Assembly: GCA_945873675.1 (NCBI GenBank)
Contig: CAMCEP010000159.1
Coordinates: 1 to 6,480 of the forward strand
Length of the DNA: 6,480 nt
Source of the DNA: Asaia bogorensis
Lineage (GTDB): Bacteria; Pseudomonadota; Alphaproteobacteria; Acetobacterales; Acetobacteraceae
Direction of reading: 5' to 3'
Shown: positions 1 to 6,430 of the stretch, piece by piece
How positions within the stretch are numbered: position 1 is the stretch's first letter
Layout of the letters: each line of letters opens with the position of its first letter
The notes under the pieces: model-generated
The model's input: the letters and a program-made list of their open reading frames with translations, nothing else
The model's database searches: none
Told to the model about the DNA's origin: nothing
Position numbers and translations under genes: made by a program

Positions 1-175
1 GCGGCTCAATCGCATTCTGGTGGATGGCATGCGCGAAGCCACCACGGTGCAACGCCTGAGCGGGCTTGGCTTTGAACCCGTCGCGGAAACAGTGGAAGAA
101 GCCGAAGCCTTCATCCGCGCCGATGTCGCACGCAATGCGGCATTGCTGAGGCTTGCGAATTTTCAGCCTGAGTAA
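1..175 (+). CDS. Bug/TctC-family periplasmic solute receptor, C-terminal fragment (5' end outside window)
   Basis: Only the last 57 codons are present, read from base 2 and ending at TAA 173-175. The peptide (start RLNRILVDGMREATTVQRL, end LLRLANFQPE) matches the C-terminal helical region of Bug/TctC receptors. In that family a 'lN..L....v...L...G.ep....peef..f...d..r...li' pattern precedes the stop. Visible family elements are the 'LSGLGFEPVAET' stretch and the following acidic helix 'EEAEAFIRADVARNAALL'. These proteins bind small organic acids in the periplasm, classically for tripartite tricarboxylate transporters; the ligand here cannot be told. It lies 81 bp upstream of a second, complete Bug gene on the same strand, so the two may be tandem paralogues. 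The family call rests on the tail alone, and the N-terminal signal and ligand pocket are not visible. Confidence 0.7.
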   Translation, partial: RLNRILVDGMREATTVQRLSGLGFEPVAETVEEAEAFIRADVARNAALLRLANFQPE

Positions 176-256
176 AAGGGCGCGCAGCCATATGCCGCTT
201 GCAGCGCGGGCGGGCTCACGCCATTGTGAGGCTGCATTCTTACCGGGCATCACTTC
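176..256. other. Intergenic gap between the two Bug/TctC genes
   Basis: An 81-bp gap. It contains a short inverted repeat, CTCAC (215-219) and GTGAG (226-230), around a 6-base loop. It is not followed by a T-run, so it is not a convincing terminator; it could be a small operator or chance. I see no clear -35/-10 pair and no good ribosome-binding site before the ATG at 257. Confidence 0.4.
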
Positions 257-1237
257 ATGGATAGCTTTAATCGCCGGTCCCTTTTGGCGCTGAGCGCAGC
301 ACTTGCCGCAAGCCCTGGCGCCCTACGCGCGCAAGGCACTTGGCCTGATCGGCCAGTGCGGATCATTTGCGCTTTTCCGGGTGGGTCCACACCAGACCTC
401 GCGGCGCGGGCGATTGCGCCGCATTTGCAGCAGGTGCTTGGTCAACCGGTGATTGTAGAAAATCGCGCTGGTGGCGGTGGGCATATCGGCACGGAAGCCG
501 TGGCGCGCGCGACCGATGGGCATACGTTGGGCGTCACCATCGGCGGGCCCGGCAGCACGGCGAAAATCCTGAACCCGGCGCTGGGCTATGACCCCGCGAC
601 AGATTTGGCGCCGATCAGCCTTCTGGCGCGGCTGCCCTTTGTGCTGGTGGTGCATCCGTCTGTCCCGGCGCGTAACGCCGCCGAGTTTGTCTCTTTCGCC
701 AAGGCCAATCCTGGTAAGATCAGCTATGCCTCCACCGGGCCGGGCACGCTTTCCCATCTGGTGATGGAAGACCTGGCAGCGTCGCAGGGTTTTGAAGCGG
801 TGCATGTACCCTATCGCGCGGTGGGTCAGGCCGTGCTGGATTTGGTGGCGGGGCGCATTCAGGCGTTTTTCGCCGCAACCGGCGGCGTGCTGGGCCAGGT
901 GCGGGATGGTTCCGTGCGCGCGCTGGCGGTGACGAGTGCCGAGCGTTTTCCCGCTTTGCCGGAAGTGCCGACCATGGCGGAAGCGGGCGTGCCTTCCGAT
1001 CCGGCCATTGCCTGGATTGGGCTTTTCGCGCCGGCGGGTTTCCCTGCTGATCGTATTGCGCGGCTGGCAGAGGAAACCGGCAAGGCGCTTGCTGTGCCCG
1101 ATCAGCGCCGCGCTTTGGAAACTGCGGGCTTCACCGTGGTGGGGAGTGATACGGCGTCATTCCGCGCCTTGCTTGCTTCCGATATCGCACGCTGGGGCGG
1201 GCTGATCCGTCGGCTTGGGCTGAAGCCGGAAAGCTGA
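257..1237 (+). CDS. Bug/TctC-family tripartite tricarboxylate transporter substrate-binding protein
   Basis: A 326-aa protein of normal length for the Bug (Bordetella uptake gene)/TctC receptor family, which are periplasmic binding proteins for carboxylates and other small organic solutes. Residues 1-25 form an export signal with a twin-arginine-like start (NRRSLLAL), a hydrophobic alanine-rich core and a likely cleavage site after LRA; Tat or Sec export cannot be decided by eye. The mature part opens with WPDRPVRIICAFPGGSTPD (29-47), the first ligand-binding loop. It is followed by VIVENRAGGGGHIGTE (65-80) and ATDGHT, the family's 'NrpGAgG.iG...a.DGyT' block. The middle has the usual 'YASTGPGTLSHL' and 'VPYR' segments, and the C-terminal block is 'RFPALPEVPTMAEAG'. 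The ATG at 257 is the only start that keeps the whole signal peptide, but no strong Shine-Dalgarno precedes it. No TctA/TctB membrane genes are nearby, which is common for orphan Bug receptors. The substrate is unknown. Confidence 0.93.
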   Translation: MDSFNRRSLLALSAALAASPGALRAQGTWPDRPVRIICAFPGGSTPDLAARAIAPHLQQVLGQPVIVENRAGGGGHIGTEAVARATDGHTLGVTIGGPGSTAKILNPALGYDPATDLAPISLLARLPFVLVVHPSVPARNAAEFVSFAKANPGKISYASTGPGTLSHLVMEDLAASQGFEAVHVPYRAVGQAVLDLVAGRIQAFFAATGGVLGQVRDGSVRALAVTSAERFPALPEVPTMAEAGVPSDPAIAWIGLFAPAGFPADRIARLAEETGKALAVPDQRRALETAGFTVVGSDTASFRALLASDIARWGGLIRRLGLKPES

Positions 1238-1238
1238 C

Positions 1239-1730
1239 CTAAAAAATTCCAGCAGCAAGCCCGGCGGTGAAAGTGGCGCCGAGTTCTTCGCAGCGTGCAA
1301 GATCATTCGCGCCAATGATCTTCAGCGCTGCGATGGCTTCCGGTGTTTGCGCGCGCGTGATCACGATCAGCGGTTCAGCGATAGGTTTCAGTCGCCAACC
1401 CGTGGCGATGCGCGCGATTTGTCGCGCGGCGCCCGTACCATCAGACCCGGCGCAGATCATGGTTGCGTAAGGCCGCCCCTGGATTTGATCGAGCAGCGGG
1501 TAGTAGCAGCGATCAAAGAAATCCTTCATCACGCCAGCCATGCTGGCCAGGTTTTCCGGTGTAGCGAAGATATAGCCATCGGCAGCCAGTAAATCCTCAG
1601 GCGCCGCTTCCGTGGCATGCAGACCACCGACGGCGGTATTGCCTTCTGCCATGGCGCCTTCGAGTGCGGCTTGCGCCATCTGCCGCGCGCCATCCGTCAT
1701 GGAATGGTGAATGACCAGAAGTGTCTTCAT
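1239..1730 (-). CDS. Flavodoxin-fold / NAD(P)H-dependent FMN reductase-like protein
   Basis: A 163-aa protein with the pattern of single-domain flavodoxin-like proteins (FMN_red/flavodoxin superfamily). A beta strand, MKTLLVIHHS, leads into an FMN-phosphate loop (HHSMTDGARQMA, residues 8-19). A second strand ends in ATPENLASMAGVMKDFFDRC (56-75), corresponding to the 'sP.y...ms..mK.flDr' flavin-contact segment. A third strand is followed by AGSDGTGAARQI (94-105). These proteins usually bind FMN and pass electrons from NAD(P)H to quinones or other small acceptors in the cytoplasm; no specific substrate is implied. The gene starts 6 bp after the upstream solute-binding protein gene with no good Shine-Dalgarno of its own, so translational coupling is likely. 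Its stop (TAG, 1241-1239) lies one base from the stop of the convergent TctC gene. It is shorter than ArsH (usually over 200 aa) and lacks an obvious ArsH signature, so I do not call it arsH despite the ars context. Confidence 0.82.
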   Translation of the reverse strand: MKTLLVIHHSMTDGARQMAQAALEGAMAEGNTAVGGLHATEAAPEDLLAADGYIFATPENLASMAGVMKDFFDRCYYPLLDQIQGRPYATMICAGSDGTGAARQIARIATGWRLKPIAEPLIVITRAQTPEAIAALKIIGANDLARCEELGATFTAGLAAGIF

Positions 1731-1736
1731 GAAGTT

Positions 1737-3320
1737 TCAGCGCCGCACCAGGCCCTGCGGCAGGAAGGCACCATTGTAGTAAGGCACTGTGGAGACAGGC
1801 TTGCGTGCGGCATAGACATAGGCCGGATAGTAGATCATCAGCATGATCGCTTCCTCACCAATCGCGATATCAGTCGCTTGCGCGAAAAGCTCATTGCGCT
1901 TCGCTTCATCCATGGTCTTCAGCGCTTCCGCCACCAGCGCATCGGCGCGCGGGCTGGAATGGCGCGTGCGATTGGCGGTGCCAAGCCCGGCATCGCGGTT
2001 GAACGTATGGAGCAACGCGCGATAGGCGTAGCTGATGTTATCCGCGCCATATTGCGCCGCCATTACCGTGAAGGTCTGCCGCGCGGCGGCCGGGAAATAG
2101 GCCGCATTGGGCATGGTTTGCACTTCGGTTTTCACGCCAATACGCGTCCAGAATTGCGCGATGGCTTGGGCCACTTTTTCATCATTCGGGTAGCGGTCAT
2201 TCGTGGCGTGGATGGTGATCTGAAACCCATTCGGATAACCCGCTTCCGCCAGCAAGCGCCGCGCTCGATCCGGTTCAAACGGTACGGGCTTGAGGCGCGG
2301 GGAAGTACCGGGCGTGCCCGGCGGCAGCACATCAGATGCAACGGACGCCGCGCCTTCCATGACGCGGTCAACAATCGCCGCGCGATTGATGGCATGGGAT
2401 AGCGCAAGCCTGACCCGCACATCCTTCAGCGGGTTCTTTGTCATCGCCTGGCCGTTATTGTCGCGGATATGGGGCGTTACATCGCGGTCCATATCCAGCG
2501 CCACATACATCACGCGCATGCCGGCGATTTGCGAGACATCAGTCGCCGCATTGGTGCGCAGCCGCGCGATATCGGGGATGGAGACTTCATCTATCGCTTG
2601 CACATCGCCCGAAAGCAGGGCGGCGATGCGCCCGGAATCATTCGGGATGACGCGGAATTGCACTTCCTCAAATTCCGGCCTTGGGCCGAACCAATGCGGG
2701 TTGCGGCGCATGGTGACGAATTCGCCGAAGCGATAATCCACCAAAGTGTAGGGGCCGGAGAATACCCGCGCCTTGCCGGCGTTGAAATCAGCAGGCTTGA
2801 AATCCTCACCGAGAGATGCCGCGACAATGGCGATTTCCGTGAGGTCTTCCGCCATGAAGGGATAGGGTTCTTCCGTTTTGATCAGCAGGCGCCCAGCATC
2901 CAGGATTTCGATATCCTTGATGGCGCGGACAAATATCTGATAGCCGCCGGCTGAGCCTTCCAGGCGCGGAATGCGCCGGATGGAAAAAGCAACGTCTTGC
3001 GATGTGATTTGGCTGCCATCACTGAATTTTGCGGCCGGATTCAGGGTGATTTCCCAAGCGCGACCATCACCCACGGGGCGCCAGGATTGCGCGATGCCCG
3101 GCGTGGGCTTGCCATCCGGTGTCATGCCGATCAGCCGCGCATGGCAGCCGCGCAGCAGGTTTTGCTCACCCGCAAGGCGAAATTGCGGGTCCATGGAGGT
3201 AGGGCTGAGCTTAATGCCAACCCGCAGCACGCCACCCGGCATGGGCTGCGCCGTGGCGCCCTGGGTCAGCACAAACAGGCTTGCGCCCAAGCCTGCGAGA
3301 AATTCGGAACGTTTCAGCAT
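1737..3320 (-). CDS. ABC transporter solute-binding protein, family 5 (peptide/nickel/oligopeptide type)
   Basis: A 527-aa protein of normal length for SBP_bac_5 (DppA/OppA-like) periplasmic binding proteins. Residues 1-24 are a signal peptide (MLKRSEFLAGLGASLFVLTQ, then GATA, cut before QPM). There is no lipobox cysteine, so a soluble periplasmic form is expected. Family landmarks are the start of the mature domain (VGIKLSPTSMDPQF), 'GIAQSWRPVGDGRAWEITL', and 'KFSDGSQITSQDVAFSIRRI', the equivalent of the usual 'vkFhdG.p.ta.DV.fs..r'. Later come 'GPYTLVDYRFGEFVTMRRNP', 'LALSHAINRAAIVDRVMEG' and 'LLAEAGYPNGFQITI'. The ATG at 3320 is supported by an AGGGGG Shine-Dalgarno about 6 bases upstream. 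The gene follows arsJ by 34 bp and precedes the flavodoxin-like gene by 6 bp. No permease or ATPase gene is in the window, so the transporter partner is elsewhere or missing. The ligand cannot be predicted. Confidence 0.92.
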   Translation of the reverse strand: MLKRSEFLAGLGASLFVLTQGATAQPMPGGVLRVGIKLSPTSMDPQFRLAGEQNLLRGCHARLIGMTPDGKPTPGIAQSWRPVGDGRAWEITLNPAAKFSDGSQITSQDVAFSIRRIPRLEGSAGGYQIFVRAIKDIEILDAGRLLIKTEEPYPFMAEDLTEIAIVAASLGEDFKPADFNAGKARVFSGPYTLVDYRFGEFVTMRRNPHWFGPRPEFEEVQFRVIPNDSGRIAALLSGDVQAIDEVSIPDIARLRTNAATDVSQIAGMRVMYVALDMDRDVTPHIRDNNGQAMTKNPLKDVRVRLALSHAINRAAIVDRVMEGAASVASDVLPPGTPGTSPRLKPVPFEPDRARRLLAEAGYPNGFQITIHATNDRYPNDEKVAQAIAQFWTRIGVKTEVQTMPNAAYFPAAARQTFTVMAAQYGADNISYAYRALLHTFNRDAGLGTANRTRHSSPRADALVAEALKTMDEAKRNELFAQATDIAIGEEAIMLMIYYPAYVYAARKPVSTVPYYNGAFLPQGLVRR

Positions 3321-3322
3321 GG

Positions 3323-3344
3323 CGGCCCCCTTTGATAGGGGCCG
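3323..3344. promoter_or_regulatory. Intergenic hairpin between arsJ and the solute-binding protein gene
   Basis: A perfect 7-bp GC-rich inverted repeat, CGGCCCC (3323-3329) and GGGGCCG (3338-3344), with an 8-base loop. In the - strand transcript the 3' arm includes most of the AGGGGG Shine-Dalgarno of the solute-binding protein gene, so the folded RNA would hide that site. Read on the + strand it is followed by AGTTTT and resembles a weak intrinsic terminator, but no + strand gene ends there. On the - strand it has no T-run after it, so it is unlikely to stop the ars transcript by itself. Confidence 0.5.
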
Positions 3345-3354
3345 AGTTTTGCGC

Positions 3355-4569
3355 TCAGCGCGCCTCAGCGCAAGCGGCGCGGTCTTCCGGCAGGGCCAGC
3401 GTGATGGCCCAACAAAGCCCGAGCATCACCGCCGCACCTGCCAGGGCGCCCATGATGCCGGCTATTTGATAGAGCAAGCCCGAAAGCAGCGTGCCGGCAA
3501 AGCGCCCAGCGGCATTGGCGGCGTAGTAAAAGCCCACATCCTCGGCGGCTTTTTTGGAGCCCGCATAGGCCAGGATCAGATAGGAATGCAGCGAGGAATT
3601 CACCGCAAAGGCAAAGCCAAACACCAAAAGCCCCGCCACCAGCACCAGATCAGCGCGACCCGCATCAAGCCAAAGCGCGGCCATCAGTGCGGGCGGTATC
3701 ACCGCAAGGCCAAGGCACCAAAGTCGCGCAGCCGGCACTTCCGCGCTCAGCCCATCGGCGCTGCGCTGGATCAAAGATGGCGCAGCCGCCTGCACCAAGC
3801 CGTAACCGATGGTCCAAATGGCGAGGAAGCCACCCACTGCAGTGAAGCTCCACCCGGCAGAATAGAGAAACACTGGCAGCGCCACGACAAACCAGACATC
3901 GCGCGCGCCAAACAGCAGAATGCGCGCTGCCGCAAGTAGATTGACGCCGCGATCCCGCGCCATGAATTCCCGCATGGAAGCTGACGCCTTGGCCTTGCCC
4001 ATGAGCGGCGGCAGGGAGGCCACAACGCCGAGCAACACCAGCCCAAGCAGCGCTGCCATCAACCAAAGTGCCCCCTGAAAGCCAAGTGCTTCCAGCAATA
4101 CGCCGCCCAGGAAAAACCCCACGCCCTTCATCGCGTTCTTGCTGCCGGTGAACCAGGCCACCCAACGGAACAGGCGGCCAGAGACATCGCCCGCCGTGAG
4201 TTTGATCGCGGATTTGGACGCGGTTTTGGTGATATCCTTCGCAATGCCGCAAATGCCTTGCGCCAGTACCACCCAAGCCAGCGCCATGGCTGGCACCCAG
4301 CCTGGCGATAGCGCTGACAGCATCAGGAAGCCAGCGATTTGCGCGGCAAGCCCAACCGCCAGCATGCGCGCAATGCCAAAACGTGTTGCGAGCCAACCGC
4401 CGACTAGGTTTGCGCCGATACCGGCCGCTTCATACAGCAAGAAAAGAAAAGCCAGCGCGAAGGGCGAATAGCCAAGTTTGTGGAAATGCAGCAGCACCAG
4501 CATGCGCAAGGCGCCATCGGTCAGCGTAAAGCCCCAATAGGCAGCGGTGACGATGGCGTAGTTGCGCAT
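3355..4569 (-). CDS. arsJ: ArsJ, MFS exporter of 1-arseno-3-phosphoglycerate
   Basis: A 404-aa polytopic inner-membrane protein with about 12 hydrophobic segments and the MFS pattern. ArsJ exports the unstable organoarsenical 1-arseno-3-phosphoglycerate made by its partner GAPDH; outside the cell it breaks down to arsenate. Features that point to ArsJ rather than a general MFS pump are the N-terminal 'NYAIVTAAYWGFTLTDGALR' and the polar stretch GICGIAKDITKTASKSAIK (105-123). A further one is GSKNAMKGVGFFLGG (142-156). Two later segments also resemble ArsJ by eye (FLYSAGWSF and GSKKAAEDVGFYYAANAAGR). The gene starts one base after the stop of the GAPDH gene, and the nearest SD-like sequence (GGAAG) is about 15 bases away, so coupled translation is likely. 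Genetic coupling to GAPDH is the known hallmark of this family and makes the call firm. Confidence 0.94.
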   Translation of the reverse strand: MRNYAIVTAAYWGFTLTDGALRMLVLLHFHKLGYSPFALAFLFLLYEAAGIGANLVGGWLATRFGIARMLAVGLAAQIAGFLMLSALSPGWVPAMALAWVVLAQGICGIAKDITKTASKSAIKLTAGDVSGRLFRWVAWFTGSKNAMKGVGFFLGGVLLEALGFQGALWLMAALLGLVLLGVVASLPPLMGKAKASASMREFMARDRGVNLLAAARILLFGARDVWFVVALPVFLYSAGWSFTAVGGFLAIWTIGYGLVQAAAPSLIQRSADGLSAEVPAARLWCLGLAVIPPALMAALWLDAGRADLVLVAGLLVFGFAFAVNSSLHSYLILAYAGSKKAAEDVGFYYAANAAGRFAGTLLSGLLYQIAGIMGALAGAAVMLGLCWAITLALPEDRAACAEAR

Positions 4570-4570
4570 G

Positions 4571-5614
4571 TCAGATGCCGCGCGCTTCCATGATGCAGGC
4601 CAGATCTACCATGCGGCAGGCATAGCCCATTTCATTGTCATACCAGGCATAGATTTTTGCCATGGTGCCATCCGTCACCAAGGTGGATAGGGCATCAATG
4701 ATGGAACTGCGCGTATCGCGCGCGTAATCGGCGGAAACCAAAGGCCGATCCTCATAACCCAGAATACCGGCCAGCGGGCCTTCTGCCGCAGCGCGGAAAA
4801 GCGCGTTTAACTCCTCGGCGCTGGTCGCACGCTGCAATTCAAAAACGCAATCGGTGAGGGAGGCATTCAACACCGGCGCCCGCACCGCATGGCCATTCAG
4901 CTTGCCCTTCAATTCCGGATAGATAAGCGCAATCGCCGTCGCACTCCCGGTGGTGGTGGGCTGGAGTGAGAGCATGGCCGAACGCGCACGGCGCAAATCC
5001 TTATGCGGCGCATCGGTCACTACATTGGTATTGGTGGGGTCGTGGATCGTGGTGATCTGACCATGCCTAATCCCAATCGCCTCATGCACCACTTTCACCA
5101 CCGGGGCGAGGCAATTGGTGGTGCAGGATGCGGCGGTGACAATCGGATAACGCGCGGGATCATAAAGCGCATCATTCACGCCAACCACGATATTGAGGAC
5201 TGAGGCTTCCTTGACAGGTGCAGCAACAATCACGCGCTTCGCCCCGCGATCCAGATGCCCGCGCAAGGTGGCTTCAGTCAGGAATTTGCCGCTGCATTCC
5301 AACACCAGATCAACACCAAGATCACCCCAGGGAATCGCTGCCGGTGTCGCGTGTTCCGTGAAACCAATGCGCTTGTCACCAATGCGCAAAGCATCCGCAC
5401 CTTCCGCCGCGATAGGCGCGCGCCAGCGGCCCTGCACGCTATCAAAAGTAAGCAAATGCGCCGAGGCTGCCGCACCGCCCTTCACTTCATTCACATGCAC
5501 AATGTCCAGCCGATTGGCGCGGCGCGGATCATCCTCACCCCGTTCTGCCGCACCGAAAGCCGCGCGGAATGCCAGGCGGCCAATGCGGCCCATGCCATTG
5601 ATACCAACCCTCAT
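4571..5614 (-). CDS. gap: ArsJ-associated glyceraldehyde-3-phosphate dehydrogenase
   Basis: A 347-aa type I GAPDH. It oxidises glyceraldehyde-3-phosphate with NAD(P)+; with arsenate in place of phosphate it yields 1-arseno-3-phosphoglycerate, which ArsJ exports. Visible elements are the dinucleotide fold start VGINGMGRIGR (3-13), the active-site loop ASCTTNC with catalytic Cys164, and the His191 that activates it (TTIHDPTNT). PHKDLRRAR (203-211) and TTTGSATAI follow in the anion-binding region, and the protein closes with WYDNEMGYACRMVDL. Departures from housekeeping GapA are 'HDPTNTN' for the usual 'HAYTNDQ', 'NEMGY' for 'NEWGY', and 'VNE' for the usual 'ND' at the adenosine ribose. To my knowledge these are typical of the ars-linked branch. 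The ATG overlaps the stop of the ArsR-ArsC gene in an ATGA, and a GGGGG Shine-Dalgarno lies about 7 bases upstream (5622-5626), supporting this start. A housekeeping role is possible but unlikely given the neighbours. Confidence 0.93.
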   Translation of the reverse strand: MRVGINGMGRIGRLAFRAAFGAAERGEDDPRRANRLDIVHVNEVKGGAAASAHLLTFDSVQGRWRAPIAAEGADALRIGDKRIGFTEHATPAAIPWGDLGVDLVLECSGKFLTEATLRGHLDRGAKRVIVAAPVKEASVLNIVVGVNDALYDPARYPIVTAASCTTNCLAPVVKVVHEAIGIRHGQITTIHDPTNTNVVTDAPHKDLRRARSAMLSLQPTTTGSATAIALIYPELKGKLNGHAVRAPVLNASLTDCVFELQRATSAEELNALFRAAAEGPLAGILGYEDRPLVSADYARDTRSSIIDALSTLVTDGTMAKIYAWYDNEMGYACRMVDLACIMEARGI

Positions 5615-6411
5615 GCCCGTGCCCCCGTCATTGGATTGCCCAAAGCTTCAACCCGTGCCTGCAGCGCCATGCGATCCAGGGTGGTGAAGGGAAGGCTGAT
5701 GAAAATTTCCAGCCGGCGCTTCAGCGCCGCGTAAAGTTCGTTCAATAGGGTCGCCCGTTCGGCGCCGCCGCCCGAGAATTTCGCAGGGTCCGGCAGGGGC
5801 CAGGCCGCGCTGGTGGTGGTATCACCAAAATCCGGGCAGCGCTGGCCTTCCAGCGTATCGCAAAGCGCGATGATGAAATCGAAACGCGGCGCATCGGGTG
5901 CCGCAAATTCTTCCCAGGATTTGGAGCGTAAAGGCGCGACATCATGCCCAAGCGCCTGAAGCTGTGCGAGGACTTCCGGCAGCGGCCCATCTGGTGCGGG
6001 CTCAGAACCCGCGGAATAGGCGCGAAAACGCCCAGCACCGATGCGGTTCAGAATGGCTTCCGCCATGATAGAGCGTGCCGAATTACGCGTACACAGAAAC
6101 AGCACCCGCAAGGCGCGTCCAGGCGCGGCGATGGGCGCTGTCGCCCCACCCAGAAACCCGACCAAAGCGGCAAAGGCCGCCGGGGCGCTGGCATAGAGCA
6201 CCTGGCGCCCCTGGCGCTGCGGCGTGATCAGCCCGGCTTCTTCCAGCGCGCGTAAATGGAATGAAAGCGTGGAGGGTGGCACGCCGAGGGCTTCGGCAAT
6301 TTCGCCGGCGGGCAGGCCCTCAGGTCCCGCGCTTTGCAGGTTCTGGATTAGGGCCAGCCGGGTGGGTTGGCCAAGGGCGGCGAAGGCCGCGGCGGCGGAT
6401 TCTGTTTCCAT
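5611..6411 (-). CDS. arsRC: ArsR-type regulator fused to LMW-phosphatase-type arsenate reductase
   Basis: A 266-aa two-domain protein. Residues about 4-85 are an ArsR-family winged helix: FAALGQPTRLALIQNL opens it, VPPSTLSFHLRALEEAGLI (44-62) is the recognition helix region, and RQGRQVLYA is the wing. After a short Pro/Ala linker (about 90-100), a low-molecular-weight tyrosine phosphatase/ArsC fold begins. It has VLFLCTRNSARS with the CX5R loop (Cys107 to Arg113), a Cys184/Cys192 pair (LCDTLEGQRCP) matching the relay cysteines of thiol-linked ArsC, and the general acid in WPLPDPAKF (Asp208). Expected roles are repression of the ars genes and reduction of arsenate to arsenite. There is no cysteine before residue 107, so the usual metalloid site of ArsR is absent. 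It is first in the operon and overlaps GAPDH by 4 bp. Similar fusions are known (for example in Leptospirillum ars loci), so the architecture is rare rather than new. Whether both domains are active is inferred. Confidence 0.9.
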   Translation of the reverse strand: METESAAAAFAALGQPTRLALIQNLQSAGPEGLPAGEIAEALGVPPSTLSFHLRALEEAGLITPQRQGRQVLYASAPAAFAALVGFLGGATAPIAAPGRALRVLFLCTRNSARSIMAEAILNRIGAGRFRAYSAGSEPAPDGPLPEVLAQLQALGHDVAPLRSKSWEEFAAPDAPRFDFIIALCDTLEGQRCPDFGDTTTSAAWPLPDPAKFSGGGAERATLLNELYAALKRRLEIFISLPFTTLDRMALQARVEALGNPMTGARA

Positions 6412-6412
6412 G

Positions 6413-6430
6413 TTTCCAAGATTATGGAAA
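6413..6430 (-). promoter_or_regulatory. Likely ArsR-family operator (perfect inverted repeat)
   Basis: An 18-bp element with perfect 6-bp arms, TTTCCA-(6)-TGGAAA, ends two bases before the start codon of the ArsR-ArsC gene. A third half-site, TGTTTCCA (6403-6410), is repeated exactly in tandem at 6411-6418, so the sites continue over the start codon into the coding region. Dyad symmetry, A/T-rich content in a GC-rich region and position are what an autoregulating ArsR repressor needs. Binding is inferred. Confidence 0.6.

Noticed and set aside
1211..1246. Inverted repeat CGGCTT-N6-AAGCCG near the TctC stop plus an A6 run (1241-1246) as a bidirectional terminator
   Set aside because: The stem lies inside the TctC coding sequence and is not followed by T residues on the + strand. 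On the - strand the T6 run precedes the stem instead of following it, and only a weak 4-bp stem is found before the run.
1239..1730. arsH assignment for the flavodoxin-like gene
   Set aside because: The protein is only 163 aa and I do not see the ArsH-specific N-terminal extension or signature; only the general flavodoxin fold is supported.
1617..2402. + strand open frame of 261 codons opposite the flavodoxin-like and solute-binding protein genes
   Set aside because: The product is rich in Arg, His and Gly with no recognisable domain; the opposite strand carries clear homologues, so this is a shadow frame.
2971..3939. Long + strand open frame of 322 codons opposite the solute-binding protein gene and arsJ
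   Set aside because: It runs antisense across two well-supported genes and their junction, gives a basic, low-complexity product with no family pattern, and is a usual by-product of GC-rich coding sequence.
3665..4396. - strand open frame of 243 codons inside arsJ in another frame
   Set aside because: The ArsJ frame has a full MFS pattern with family motifs; this one has an unnatural composition (many Trp, Cys, His, Arg) and no motif.
4571..5614. Housekeeping glycolytic GapA
   Set aside because: The overlap with arsRC, the 1-bp gap to arsJ, and the HDPTNTN and NEMGY variants fit the ArsJ-linked branch better than the central glycolytic enzyme.
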